DNA of 64,000 bases from Cladobotryum mycophilum (lineage: Eukaryota; Ascomycota; Sordariomycetes; Hypocreales; Hypocreaceae): NCBI GenBank assembly GCA_036429605.1, contig CM071589.1, positions 3,410,001 through 3,474,000 of the forward strand, in the 5' to 3' direction. A program made the position numbers and the translations under genes. Below the pieces are notes generated by a model. It searched no databases. It worked only from the letters and a program-made list of their open reading frames with translations, and had not been told where the DNA came from. This document shows, piece after piece, positions 47,407-58,773 of this stretch. How positions within the stretch are numbered: the first letter of the stretch is position 1; every line of letters starts with the position of its first letter.

Positions 47407-48227
47407 CTATAGCGATCCATTGTCCTCCATTGATCCTGGCGGAATTCTGACACCCTCTAGCCCTTTCTTCACGTCGGCTTTGCGCTCGTACTCAACATTA
47501 TTGGGAACATCAAAATCACCCCTCGTGGCAAACCACAGCAAGGTTTCCGGCTCAGGTCCTCGCACAAATGGTTGATGCCCTTGATCTGAGCCATCTGCGC
47601 CGATTGCTTCGTTCTCGTACTCATCCTCTTCTTCGTCGTCGCTGTCCTCATCCAAGTCCTTGCGTAAACCTGTACGCACATTGTCTACGCCCGTCTGCCT
47701 CTCTTCTTTGGTGTACACATCGCCTGCTTCGTCTCTCACATAACTAGCGATTCGTTCTTGTGTCCATTCACGCAACTCTTGCCATATGTCTTGTAGTTTC
47801 TCGATGCCTTCTGGTGTGGCCAGTCGGGCTGTTTCGCGCCCTTTCAAAACGAGTTCTTCTACATCTGGCTCCAACTTCTTTCGTAGTAGCTGCGTTAAGA
47901 TGCCTTCTTGTGTGCGGCCAGGGTAGTTTGTCGAGGGGTGCACGGCAATGCGGGAAAAGAGCTCGTGGTTCTCGCTTAGGTTGTCGAGCACAGTCTGAAG
48001 GTTCCGTTGAAGGATCTGGGCTGATGCTTGGAGGGATGAGCTATAGGTGAGATTCCTCGTTAGCCATTGAGCCATGTGGTTCAAAGATGAACATACGGCG
48101 GTGGCAAGGGATTGCTTTTGAGAATGTCTGCCTTCAGGCTCTGTATGCTGTTGGAGAGCTGCGCCAGTCTAGAGAGCGTTTGCTCAACCGACCTGAGCTC
48201 ATCGTCGTCCAATCCCAGAGTAGCCAT
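47407..48227 (-). CDS. MED8: Mediator of RNA polymerase II transcription subunit 8
   Basis: MED8 is a head-module subunit that contacts MED18/MED20 and helps couple activators to RNA polymerase II. Exons 48227-48097 and 48040-47407 give 254 aa, a normal fungal length. It begins MATLGLDDDELRSVEQTLSR, followed by LAQLSNSIQSLKADI, the antiparallel helix pair. QASAQILQRNLQTVLDNLSE and IAVHPSTNYPGRTQEGILTQ then form the family core. An acidic stretch (EDSDDEEEDEYENE) precedes the tail. The 56-bp intron (GTATGT...CTATAG) falls after SNPLPP; reading through it would insert a non-conserved segment. Identification is confident from the core. Confidence 0.92.
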
Positions 48228-48668
48228 ATTTTATCGCGGTCTTGATATTTTCAGAGATATATTATTGGAAGGGGGCTCCAAGGGTTATCTAAGACCATAG
48301 AGTAGATGAGTTGGAGACGTAGAATTGGAGAAATGGAGAAGTTGGCGGGGGAGGAAGTTGGTGGGTAGAGCTTGGAAGGTCTGTGACGTTGATTTGGAGA
48401 AACGCGCCACGCGGGGCAGGAGTTCTCGTACTGAATTTAGATATGGACGCTAAAGCACGTGCAGACAGTGCAGGGAACGCCCGTGGTGGGGCATATGTCT
48501 CCCAGGGCTGTCTTACAGTGGATGCTGGAGCCCTGAAGATCTAGATCGCCTCAACCTTCCATCATACTAATCCATCCATACTCCACATCATGAATCACTC
48601 TGTGTCTTTTAGCAGAGTATAAAAATATATATATTCTTATTTTGTTTAGAGAATCTTTGTTCACATGT
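48228..48668. other. Intergenic region, MED8 promoter / choline-sulfatase 3' end
   Basis: About 440 bp, AT-rich near 48620-48640. Nothing else recognised. Confidence 0.4.
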
Positions 48669-50425
48669 TCAACCACCTCTCGTCGAGCTGACAGGAGCGC
48701 CAACAACCTCGAGTCCGTACGTGTCCACTACGGGATATCTAGCACGCCGTTCCAAATCATCAAGAGGGATTGTCGATCGGATATATCTGTCATAATACGT
48801 CAGAAACCCAAGCTTTGGGCTCACACTTCATTGATTAAACTTACTTTTGTCTTCCATCGTCCACGGGGTCATAGTCCCAGCTTGTAAACGCACCAACTTT
48901 GAGCGCATCCCATACTAGGCGACGACTGCGCTGAGACTGCAGCACCTTTTCTGTGATGGCATCAAAATCCCACTTTTCTTTTGCCTCCGCCTCGAAACTC
49001 TCAAATTTAGCCTTTGCTTCTTTCTCATAGTCCGTCTTGGGATCCACTTTGACGAACCGCGCCAGGTTGTCTACTTCTAGAGGGTCCTTTTCGAGGTTGA
49101 AGAGCTGAGGCTCGTCAGCCGGACAGGTGATGTACTTCCATGGCCCGCGTCGAATCATCATCATGGGACGGACTGTGCCCTCGCCCGTATACTCGGCAAA
49201 GACAGTATCGCCACCACCCTCCTTTCCCAGTAAGTGAGGCATCATGCTAACACCATCCATTGGCAAGTATGGTGCAGGCTTGGTGCCAATGAGATCGCAA
49301 ATTGTTGGCAAAAGATCGAGAGTTGAAACATTCTGCGAAACTCGATGAGGGCTGAACCACGGAGGGTAATGCACCAGCATGGGGACTCGCACAGAGGGCT
49401 CAAAGTAGCTCATCTTATACCAGAGACCACGTTCTCCCAGCATATCCCCGTGGTCGCCACTAAATATGACAATCGTATTCTCGGCCAATCCTGCCTCTTC
49501 TAGAGTCTCAAGAAGCTTGCCAACGCAATCATCTACATAGCTTACCGACCCATAATATGCTCGTCTGGCTCTCTTGATCTGCTCATCAGAAAAGTCCTGA
49601 TCCCATAGGTCACACACTTTCAGGAGACGCTTGCTATGCGTGTCAAGCTCCTCCTTTGGGATGCTGACTTTTGGTAGAGCAATGTCGACTCCCTCATATA
49701 GATTCCAGTACTTCTTGGTGATGGTGTACGGGTCATGAGGGTGAGTAAGGGAAACCTAGAGGAAGATGAGATTCAGCTGTGACCCCGAAAAAAGAAATTT
49801 GGGTGTCACGTACAGTCAGACAGAAGGGGCGCTTGTTGGGCCCCTCACGAACGTGATCCCACAAATACTGCGTGCTGCGATACATGACTTCTTCATCATA
49901 GTCAAGTTGGTTACTGCGACCACATGGTCCAGCTTGGAGGATAGAGCTGGCGTTATGATACCACTCGAGACGTGTGTCGGGTTCGTCCCAATTAACAACC
50001 CAACCAAAGTCGCCAGGATAGATGTCACTCGTCAAGCGTTGCTCATAGCCGTGGAGCTGATCACCCACAAAGTGCATCTTGCCGCCTAGCGCAGTATGAT
50101 AGCCCTTGGCCCTTAGGTAATGGGCATATGTTGGAATCTCAGAGTTAATCTGAGCCGCGTTGTCATAGGCGCCAATCTTCATAGGCAGGAGTCCAGATAT
50201 CATGCTCATCCTCGAAGGCGCACAGAGAGGCGAAGGGCAGTAGGCAGAATCAAACTGGACTGATGAAGCAGCCAGGCGGTCCAAGTTAGGGGTTTTGATC
50301 TGAGACTCTGGGTTGTACATTTTGAGCTGGGGGGCGGTCAACTGGTCAGCCATGATGTAGAGTATGTTTGGCTTTGAAGTTCCATTGGAAACTGAGGGCG
50401 CCGAGTTATTAAGATCGGTTGCCAT
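48669..50425 (-). CDS. Choline-O-sulfatase (type I sulfatase)
   Basis: It hydrolyses choline-O-sulfate to choline and sulfate, letting fungi use this stored osmolyte as sulfur and carbon source. Exons 50425-49814, 49755-48845 and 48786-48669 give 546 aa. It starts MATDLNNSAP with no signal peptide, so it is probably cytosolic. Metal-site NILYIMADQLTAPQL precedes the sulfatase signature CAPSR (Cys68, the residue converted to formylglycine in type I sulfatases). Other conserved blocks are ALGGKMHFVGDQLHGYEQRL, VSLTHPHDPYTITKKYW, FSGDHGDMLGERGLWYKMS and the C-terminal choline-sulfatase helix QKYIRSTIPLDDLERRARYP. The latter requires the 58-bp intron 48787-48844. All catalytic residues are present. 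No transporter or sulfur-assimilation partner is adjacent. Confidence 0.93.
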
Positions 50426-51056
50426 GGTAGAGATACGAATAGACTCGAAGGCTGGAGGTGCAGATATACAAAGGTCAGAGCTATCCGTTCTCAGGGTATG
50501 TCAGCAGCGATGAATATGAACAACGATCACTGTTTAATTCAATGCAGAAGAAAAGATCACAGTCTTGGCATGGACAACTGTGTGCAAACTCTCCGATATA
50601 TCTCTTTCGATGGATAGTGGACTATGTATACGAGGTGAGTGGGGGGCTAAAGAGGGGTCAACTTGACTGCTACCTAAAACTAAGCGAGCTAAGACGATGG
50701 TACGCAGATCGATCGTATATGCATGAAGATCTTGTTCGAGACTCACCGGGCGTCTTTTGTATGCGGGGAAAATATCTGCATGCCGCTTGATGAGCTGTCT
50801 GGTAGGTGGTTAGCTAAAAAGAAACCAATGAAAACGGTGGAGGAAAATGAGAGGGTAAACTGCATCCAAGGGGTTTTAGCTACAGTGCGCTAGACTATAG
50901 GTTAACATACGTTCCATAAAGAAGCGCCCTGTGAAGATAGATTGTAACGTCTGAGGCCGAGATACAGAGCAAGCAAAAGATCAACGCCTAGGAAGCGCAG
51001 TAAAAAATTTAAAAACACCATTAATGAAGGCTCTGGAAGTGCAAACAAGAAAAAAA
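50426..51056. promoter_or_regulatory. Upstream region of choline sulfatase
   Basis: About 630 bp to the nearest tRNA. Presumably the sulfatase promoter; a plus-strand frame at 50458-50790 has no family features. No sulfur-regulator site could be asserted. Confidence 0.4.
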
Positions 51057-51156
51057 CGACACCTGCAGGATTCGAACCTGCGCGTGCGAACACAATGCCT
51101 ATTGGTATCAAGAACTTGATAGCAGGGCATCGCCTTAACCACTCGGCCAAAGTGTC
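51057..51156 (-). tRNA. tRNA-Ser(GCU), intron-containing, copy 2
   Basis: 100 nt with the same mature sequence as the copy at 38.1 kb: acceptor GACACTT/AGGTGTC, anticodon GCT, serine variable arm and T-arm GCAGG-TTCGAAT-CCTGC. The intron is 19 nt and differs from copy 1 by a one-base insertion and neighbouring change. It lies 113 bp from copy 3 in the same orientation. Confidence 0.95.
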
Positions 51157-51269
51157 TTACTCTTTGATGCGGATTAGTCGGCCGCAGTAAGGTTATGGAT
51201 ACAGAAGTGGGGGAGGGGGAAAATGTATAAAAAAATTCAAGAGGGCATCACGATATCCAAAAAGTGAAG

Positions 51270-51367
51270 CGACACCTGCAGGATTCGAACCTGCGCGTGC
51301 GAACACAATGCCTTGGATATCAAGATTTGATAGCAGGGCATCGCCTTAACCACTCGGCCAAAGTGTC
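51270..51367 (-). tRNA. tRNA-Ser(GCU), intron-containing, copy 3
   Basis: 98 nt. The mature sequence matches the other two copies, and the 17-nt intron ends differently (TATCCA instead of TACCAAT). Tandem with copy 2. Confidence 0.95.
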
Positions 51368-52149
51368 TAGTCTTGTTATTGGTTGACATCAGACAGCCTT
51401 AATTCTATCTATGGACAATGCAAGCTCATTTGCTCAACAACTTTATGGATCCAGGAAGTATGGTTCCAACTCCTGACGATACGTTGAGATGATGAGTCCG
51501 AGGAGCCTGCATGGTCTCACTTTAAAACAAGGATGCAGTTCTCAGGCTCCTAATTTAGCATTCATACCACCTGGTGTGGGGTCGACCCTAGCGTCGGACG
51601 TCACGAACACCTCTCAGACAGGAGTTGTCAGACCGGCGTCTCAGATCCGGGTCCGGGCCCGGCAGTTTGTTAGCATGGCGGAGGCTAACGTGCACCACCA
51701 TGGTTTGAGCTTGCGATTCGGAAACCTAAGATGGGAGAAATTTATGAATTTTTTTGCCAAGATGCTTCATATGTTGTGTGTGTTAAGGGTGGATAGGAGA
51801 GGAGAGGGGAGGATGACGCAGTACGGACGAGACAACAACTCAATCGCCTCTACCTTCATCCTTTTCCCTCCTTCATTCTCTTCTTCAATCTTTCTCGTCT
51901 TCTTTTGTTTCTGCGTTTCTGCGATTTCTGCTCTTGAATCTTCACCTTGAGCTGATTGATTCAGCATTTCAGGCTGGTTGTCCTGAAATAGTCATTCTTT
52001 TGTTTGTCGCTCCTTTACTTGGCTGGCCACTCATTCCTTACGAGCTCTTTTGCCTTTTTCCCCACTGCTCTACACAATTCGTCTTTTCATTTCCTTTGAT
52101 TAGCTGGCTAAAATCTTATTATTACCTTCTCCATCAACACATTTTCGGA
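51368..52149. other. Upstream region of the secreted Pro-rich protein
   Basis: About 780 bp, becoming pyrimidine-rich from about 51840 on, consistent with a fungal promoter and 5' leader. No other gene is supported. Confidence 0.4.
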
Positions 52150-53741
52150 ATGAGATCTACATTCCTTCACATTCTCTTTGCTTCGTTTGCGGTCCAGGTA
52201 TGGCAAGTCTAGGAATAGGTACACTAACCAGGGCTAACATGAGGCATAGGGTGCAGTGTTAGATCGTCATGTGCATGGCGTTGAAAGGAGAGATGGAATA
52301 CTGGACCAAATAGGACAGCTCCTCGGCGGAAGCGCAGTCGAGATATTAACTGCCGTCCCTGTGCCCATAGGGGGCTCGAATAATGGTGGCATCCCTCCAG
52401 CCGCCATACCTGTCACCACCATCACGATCGCGAACCCTACTGCCCAAATTCCGAGTCCAATTGCCCAGCAGCCAGCTCCAAGCTCCCCATCCTTAATCCA
52501 GGCAACTACGAATGAAAACGGCAATGGCGTGGGTGTTTCGACTGTGCCAATCGCCGCATCGTTGTTACCGACGACTACATTTGGGTTGGGGGGAGATGAT
52601 GGGCAAAGTAAGAATAATAGACTGCCTCTCTTAACGAACTCTTGATTCTACCTTGTGATACTAATAGTTGATAATAGATGGACCACCGGTTGTCACGCAG
52701 CCGCCTTTGGCACCTCCTCCAGCGGCTTCCTCCGCACCACCGCCGTCACCACCAGAACAAACTGCCTTACCACAAACATCATTGGTTGTACCTCCAGCTA
52801 TCACTACGATAGCCAACATACCAGATATAAGCGCTGCTCCGGTCAACGAACCGCCAGTAGATACAACTTCAGCATCGTTGTCTCCCCTGCCGACTAGTTC
52901 CGTGGTTCCTCCCCCTCCCCCTCCTCCTTCTTCTTCTATTCCTCCCTCTCTTCCACCACCACCACCACCACCTCCGCCTCCCGCTACTACAGAAAGCGTT
53001 TCATCAACCACAGAAGCATTGTCGCCCTCTTCAACATTTACACCACCTGAAATAGTCACAACGTCAACTGAACTGCCTCCGCCACCACCGCCCACGACAT
53101 CTACTGCTCTGCTCCCACCGCCTCCCGTAACAACGTCGACAATTCAAGTTGTTCCTATTCCAGCCTCGACATCCAGTACGGAAATACAATCTACTACTCT
53201 TAGCACGGTTACGAGTATAATTGGCGACTCGACAACCCCACTGGTGTCTTCTGTAGAAACGAGTCCTTCTGTAACTGAAATTTCATCGACGGCAATAGTG
53301 ACATCAACTACAACCGATGGCTCCCCAACAGATACCTCAACATCAGTAATCGAGACGTCAAGTTCAGTTGTTGACACAGGCAGCTCTGCTTCCGAGGCAC
53401 CAACCGAAGCAACTCCCACGACCACGAGCGATACCGCTGGCATAACGCCTACAGATAGCAGTGGACCCAACAGTATCGACATCGGCACTGTTGCTGCTAC
53501 ACAGATGGGATCTAGTCTGCTACTCGGACCACTTGCAACAAAGGGTCCTGCGGGAGAGGGGCAACTTGGCTTTGCACCGGTTCCCGCAGCCACACCAGGC
53601 GCGATTGTTACGTACATAAAGCCGCCGCCTGATCTCAAGGGCTATCAGCTCAAGACTCAGTTGGTTCTTGGCAATCTAGCAGGGTTTGCGCCAACGACAT
53701 TCGCGACGCAGGCAAAACCATCTTTCATTATAGAAAGATGA
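52150..53741 (+). CDS. Secreted Pro/Ser/Thr-rich protein, unrecognised
   Basis: Exons 52150-52197, 52250-52607 and 52678-53741 give 489 aa. Exon 1 encodes MRSTFLHILFASFAVQ, a signal peptide. A dibasic ERRDG soon after may be a Kex2-type site. The mature protein is low-complexity: Thr/Ile/Pro-rich, then proline runs (about 7 and 10 consecutive Pro near residues 219-249), then a long Ser/Thr-rich region with TSTT and SSTEIQ-type repeats, suited to heavy O-mannosylation. The last about 90 residues (TQMGSSLLLGPLATKGPAGE to KPSFIIER) are more ordered, ending without a GPI signal. Both introns are GTAxGG/GTAAGA...TAG with TAAC branches. It may be a cell-wall or adhesion-related protein, but no family is recognised and I assign no function. 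Confidence 0.7.
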
Positions 53742-53965
53742 AGTTGCCTAATAGGGGCAGATGATATGCCACCATGTCAGAGGAAGGATTGGGCGGGGAA
53801 GAGATGGAATATACCCTGATATGATAGGATATCACTTTTGCATTAGACAGTTTTGAACGTGGCCCATGCTGCAATCTGAAACCATTTGTTGTTGTCATTT
53901 AATTCTGGGATGCTCCTCAGTTATTCTTCTATTGGGTATCATTTCGCATTTGTCATAGTAATGAA

Positions 53966-54871
53966 TCATGTTCCTCCCTTTCCGGGCGCCGCGGATCTCG
54001 CTGCCAGTTTCATTTTCTTGGCCTGTCTTTTGCTCACAGGCTGTGCATCTTCGCCATTTTTCCTCTTTTGGTTTTTCTCCTTCTTGCTGGTTTGCTCCTG
54101 AGCCGAGCTCTGGTCGTCATCTTGGTCACCTTTGGTAACATCCTTCTTGGCCACTTGGACGATATCTACGACGCCCCTGAAGCCGTTTCGTTTCAAACCC
54201 TCGTTCATGACGACGCTTCTCGGGATGGATCGTAACCCCTCCATGGCCTTTTCACTTGGCAAGCCCCACATATTAAGCAGATTAACAACATCCGCCGGGG
54301 CCCTAAGGCCCAACGCACTCTTCGCCTCGCTGCTTAGTATGATGCCTCGCCCTCTCGTGGCGCGTATAAGACTAGCCGTGTTTGCAATGAAGTTGGCGCG
54401 GCCTCTCTGGTCTGCAGCTAAAGCTTGCGAGTAGCAAACCTCGAAGCGCACGCCTCGACTAACGGCAGCCATACATGGCTTGGGGCGAAAATGGAAAGGA
54501 AAGTGTTGCGTCATGTCGAGAGATATGAGGGGTATGTCGAGGGTTATGCAGGCGTTCTGAAAGGCCTTTTCTGTTAGGGGTCGGATGGCGAGCAGATCGT
54601 AGACATTGACGAGTGTCTGAAGACGATAGTTTGAGGCGGCAGGGTCTGCCAGTGCAAAAGTGGCGCGACGGAGAACGCTGGGAAGCCTGGAGGACGGGGA
54701 AGGAGGTGGCAATTGCGGGAACGGTGATGTGGGATTCCCGGGGAGAGGCAGCTCGAGAGTATGATTCAGAGCGACGGTGGCATATCCAAGAGAGGAGGCG
54801 ACAGAGAGAATCTGAAGCAGCCGGTCCTGGCTCGTGGCCGGAGACCAGGCAATATTGAGATCGTAGAGCAT
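53966..54871 (-). CDS. RPP1: RNase P/MRP protein subunit RPP1 (Rpp30)
   Basis: A subunit of nuclear RNase P and RNase MRP, which process tRNA 5' ends and pre-rRNA. A single exon of 301 aa. It begins MLYDLNIAWSPATSQDRLL, then SVASSLGYATVALNHTLELP, matching the first strand and helix of the PHP-like TIM barrel. Other family blocks are YDLLAIRPLTEKAFQNAC, DIPLISLDMTQHFPFHFRP and GVRFEVCYSQALAADQRGR, then TRGRGIILSSEAKSALGLRAP and DVVNLLNMWGL. The C-terminus is a lysine-rich nucleolar-type tail (SKKEKNQKRKNGEDAQPVSK onward). Length and motif order are normal for fungi. Confidence 0.94.
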   Translation of the reverse strand: MLYDLNIAWSPATSQDRLLQILSVASSLGYATVALNHTLELPLPGNPTSPFPQLPPPSPSSRLPSVLRRATFALADPAASNYRLQTLVNVYDLLAIRPLTEKAFQNACITLDIPLISLDMTQHFPFHFRPKPCMAAVSRGVRFEVCYSQALAADQRGRANFIANTASLIRATRGRGIILSSEAKSALGLRAPADVVNLLNMWGLPSEKAMEGLRSIPRSVVMNEGLKRNGFRGVVDIVQVAKKDVTKGDQDDDQSSAQEQTSKKEKNQKRKNGEDAQPVSKRQAKKMKLAARSAAPGKGGT

Positions 54872-56139
54872 TGTAGGCGTAGAATTAGAGGATAGCGATG
54901 GTGATGGTGAGGCGAGAAGAGAGTAGATGTGGTCTGCACTAGCTATACATTTCGGCTATCGGTATGAAAGGGTGCTCGAGATAATTGCCACTCTGTGGCT
55001 TGAAGTATTCTATTCCCAGTGTCTCTTTCCTTGTATGCGGGTGCGAGTGCGAGCGTTTCGAACTAGACAAGGTGTGATTCGCGCGCGATGTCGTCTCGAG
55101 GCTGTTGGAAAAAAGTGTTGGAGTTGAACTTTTCTGTGGGTCCTGGACTTGAGCTTTATCGCTTGTCCAAGTAGGAATAGCGTGGATAATGGGGTCAGGA
55201 AGCTGGCGGGGGTGTTCCAGGGCATTCAGTCCACTGACAGTTCCTGGATAGTGGATGGAATTAATGCTGCTGGATGCGAGACTAGGACAAATCAGGTACT
55301 AGTATGACGGGCATGAACCAAACAAACACCATACGGAGCTCAGCCGGCAGTCCACGGATGGTATTGCAGGTGCATTCGGGGAAAGAATAGCGTTGAGGAC
55401 AGAACAAGCTCCCCCCAAAGCATTCAAGCATCCTGCATCCATCTCAGCTCCTCCAACCGCATCCACCATCTGGGACGTACCAACAGTGCAAGTCGTTTGA
55501 GAAGATACTGGCGTTTATCCCAACAGACCAGGAGGTGACTAAGAGGTGACTTTTGATCCTTAATTGGAACCAGCACGAGTTGGTTGACCAAAGTTGGTCA
55601 TCAATGATTCTATACCGTCATCACAAAGTTCTCTGCAAACTCTTACCAGGTCAAAAGGACTTTTGGACGGTCTTGGCGCATACGTGGACCAGCGCCTCCT
55701 CCATGCAACCAAGATAGACTACGGACTCGGACTACGGAGTAGTAATACCTCATTCAAGACACAGCCTCGATCAAGCATCCAGCTTGATGACCAGTTTGAA
55801 ACTGCGACCTTGATTACCTTATTTAACCTTTTCAAACTAGCTGCAGACGGTCTACCTTCTTATCTCACCAACATCAACCCATCTCACTCACCTCTCATCC
55901 TGACGGCCTGTCAACTGCATCCTGCAACTCGAATCCTTCAATCAGCGATTCCTGCAACCAGTGGCGAACTGCACTCCTCTCAAGCCTCTCCAATCCGGTG
56001 TGAGCGCACTCAATCTATCCGACACTACTAGGTAGAGAACTTCGCGTTTTCGCCATTCGCGAGGCTACTTCCGAGGTTGTTTCATCAAAGGTCACAGAGA
56101 CAGCACTCAGACAGAGATCAAGAATTCACCACCACAACC
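54872..56139. other. 1.27-kb divergent intergenic region
   Basis: Lies between RPP1 and the zinc-ribbon gene. A 145-codon plus-strand frame at 55594-56031 lacks family features and is not annotated. No RNA gene was found. Confidence 0.4.
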
Positions 56140-56666
56140 ATGTGCCTCTTCTTCGTCTGTGGTGAGCAGACCTTCCAAAGCGAGCTCAAGGGTTATGAAG
56201 GCATTATTTGCCAATGTCATAACTGTGGCAATATGTCGGGGCATGTCCTCAAAAGTCGCCCTTTCTTCACATTTTGCTTCATTGTAAGTATCCCATCTTT
56301 TTTATCGCCCTCTTCTCTTTCGTTTGTTCTGGAATTTTGACCCTGCATCCGTCGCGCCTCGCGGTTCGGTTTCCGTCATTAGCTTCGCGCCTCCATCTTG
56401 CCCCAATTCTGCACCCCAATTCTGCTTCCCCACACCCTTGTGAAACAGTTGGGCTAACAAGTAATTCACAGCCCGTAATCCCATACACCATTTCTGGCTT
56501 CAAAGAGGTCGTTTGCCACATCTGTCGCTTCAAGCAACCCATCGCAAATCGTCCAGACGTCACAGCCATGGCCAATGGCGGTAACGGCGACCAATCTCAT
56601 CCTCCACCTCAACAGGGATATGGTCAGCAACCATACCAAGCACAACCACCAGCACGGTACTCTTAG
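56140..56666 (+). CDS. Small zinc-ribbon protein
   Basis: Exons 56140-56283 and 56472-56666 give 112 aa. The start MCLFFVCGEQTFQSELKGY is followed by two Cys pairs, CQCHNCGN and CHICRFKQP, on either side of a hydrophobic stretch (FFTFCFIPVIPYTISGF). This is the layout of the fungal zinc_ribbon_15-type family, in which the hydrophobic strand lies between the knuckles. The tail is Gln/Pro/Gly-rich. The 188-bp intron (GTAAGT...CACAG, with a GGCTAAC branch) is longer than its neighbours; reading through it meets a stop. Function unknown. Confidence 0.8.
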
Positions 56667-57240
56667 AAGCAGCGTAATAACCCAGCTGCCAACGCCCCCT
56701 TCTGATCCTTACTTGCCACCCATGGAAGAGCCATTTATACAGATGCCCTCTCATCCGCCACGTGTCTGTGGGGAGATCGACATCCACACATAGCAGCTAC
56801 CTCCGCGAGCAATGTCAGGGATTCAGATTCGGCTTGGCTATATCAGGAAGAGGCCTGGATTTGACTAGACTTTTAATAGCAGACCTGCATCAGGGGTTTC
56901 GGCAATTGCATCAAACATACTCTCTCCGTACACTCAGCTTAGTGGAAATCTTTCTTCCGATTTATCTTTGTCTTTTCAATCCAATTAGACGGTGTCCAAG
57001 TAGGGTGATCTCCACTGCTTGATGAATTTCATCCATTAATGCGGGGGGTCATGTGGCTATCTACAGCAGCAATCATGAGCTGGCGTTGCGTATCGGGTAC
57101 CGTGGTGGGGTTAGGAAGAGCTATGACAACAAGTTATAGACGACGGACGACTCTCTTTTGGGGATTCATTGATCGTTTATGGTTTCTTGTTTACTCTCTT
57201 TTTTGTGTGGCTTTTACAGCAGGCCGTCCCAGACAGAATA
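56667..57240. other. Intergenic region before the unrecognised membrane protein
   Basis: About 570 bp. The same reading frame as the next gene is open back to 57039 but without conserved sequence. Nothing else recognised. Confidence 0.4.
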
Positions 57241-58346
57241 TGCCTTCAATAACCAATTCAACCCAACATGAAGGCGACCAGCAGAGTACGGAGCCTACTG
57301 AGGCAAGAATCTCTCAAAATGATCGAGGTTGGGGAGATATGAGAGGCAGGCAAGCATCAGAAATATCGCAGCCACGAGGTTTGTGCATACATACCATTTC
57401 TCTTTCCTGTCCTTCCTACTCCAATCCTGCAGTCATCCAAATTCATGTATGCTGGATATCATGGCTCAGACTGACCGAAGAGGTGGGTGGAGCCATAGGT
57501 CGAGTGGATTATCTCGTCCTCGCCCACATGTACGATCTCAACCCCAGCCGACAGTCATCAACACCATCACCACCACACATGGCCACCGCCCATAACTCTC
57601 CCACTGATGATGACCAAGGTAGCACCACAACAGACCGGCCATGCCCGACTGCACACCGAATGGGTCGGCCACTCCGACTACCCCCACGACCACCCAATTT
57701 CACCTCAGAGGAACATACTTATCTCCATGGCCGGCTCCCTATACGACAGCCAGCTACAGCACAGACAGTCATTACCCACTTTCGACGCTTGCCTTTTCTT
57801 TATCAAGATCTCGCTGAAGCATCCCGAGCACGACTTGCTGAGTTGACACCCAGCGGGAATGAGAGAGAGCGCGAGAAGAGACAACGCATAGCAACTTTAG
57901 CACAGCGACTCGCCAATCGATATCACAATTTCCGTCTAGCCCTTCCAAAATCGTACATGGAAGAGTCAATTTCACGATGGCAGAGTGAGCCGAGAGCAAG
58001 CAAGTTCTGGGAGAAGGTTCTGGAACAAGTCGAGGTATGTTCTTATTCCCTATTGGTTATTAAACCTTGATACAAATGACGACATAGCTAACAAGCTACA
58101 AAGAAAGGGAACAATACTTATATGATAGCTCGACTCTGGATTCTCTTGTTCATCGTTCAATCCTCCCTTGTCGCTCTGGCCATGCGGCTGCTGCCAACCC
58201 CTGGTCAGATTGCACTCTTGGTGGCTAATGCTCTCGCCTTCATCTGGTCCACGACGGTCATGTGCGAGATGTTGCACGCTAACTATACCAAGGTAAATGT
58301 TGATGAACAAGAGCTTCACGATATTATTGGAGGGGTGCGATCTTGA
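57241..58346 (+). CDS. Unrecognised protein with C-terminal membrane segments
   Basis: The last two exons are well supported. The open stretch ending at 58034 (GTATGT donor) joins 58104-58346 in frame, giving EQVE-KGNNTYMIARLWILL. The C-terminus has two hydrophobic segments (ARLWILLFIVQSSLVALAM and IALLVANALAFIWSTTVMC) and ends IIGGVRS. The cytosolic part has a charged helix (GNEREREKRQRIATLAQRL, then RYHNFRLALPKSYMEE). The start at MPSITNSTQHEG and the splicing between about 57380 and 57480 are uncertain. A GTTTGT donor near 57379 may join 57440 or later. I do not recognise the family. It is convergent with the GT28 fusion gene. Confidence 0.5.
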
Positions 58347-58773
58347 TTGGGATAGCCTAGACTGGGGCGTTGGCGTGTCCTTGGCTTCTGTTGATATTGT
58401 GTCGGTGCTAGATGCTGGAGTTTTTTTGGGTGCTGAGCTTTTTAGGGTATCTATGGTGGAATGAACGATTCGCTGGATGACAACTCATGAACTTGTTGCA
58501 TATTTAGTTTTGGTTTCTTGCTGGATCGGCCTGTTGATTGTTTGTTTCATGTATTTCATTCACACTCTTTTAGCTTAGCTGATGAACAAAGTCTTATTCC
58601 TTTACCTTTGATAAAATCCTCTTGGCGACTTACGATGAACAGCAAGTATGAATCATTTCGGTATCCATTGAATCACTTTCAACATGGGTATCTAATGCGG
58701 ATATCCTTTGCATACATCCCCTCTCTCTCATATTTCGTTTCTTTTCACAAATTCCTTCTTGTACATCTCATCA
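58347..58773. other. Convergent 3' region
   Basis: About 430 bp of presumed 3' UTRs. Nothing recognised. Confidence 0.4.

Noticed and set aside
50902..51150. 82-codon minus-strand ORF
   Set aside because: Same artefact over tRNA-Ser copy 2, with the same peptide.
55594..56031. 145-codon plus-strand ORF as a gene
   Set aside because: No domain, no signal peptide or membrane pattern, and it lies in the likely promoter of the zinc-ribbon gene.
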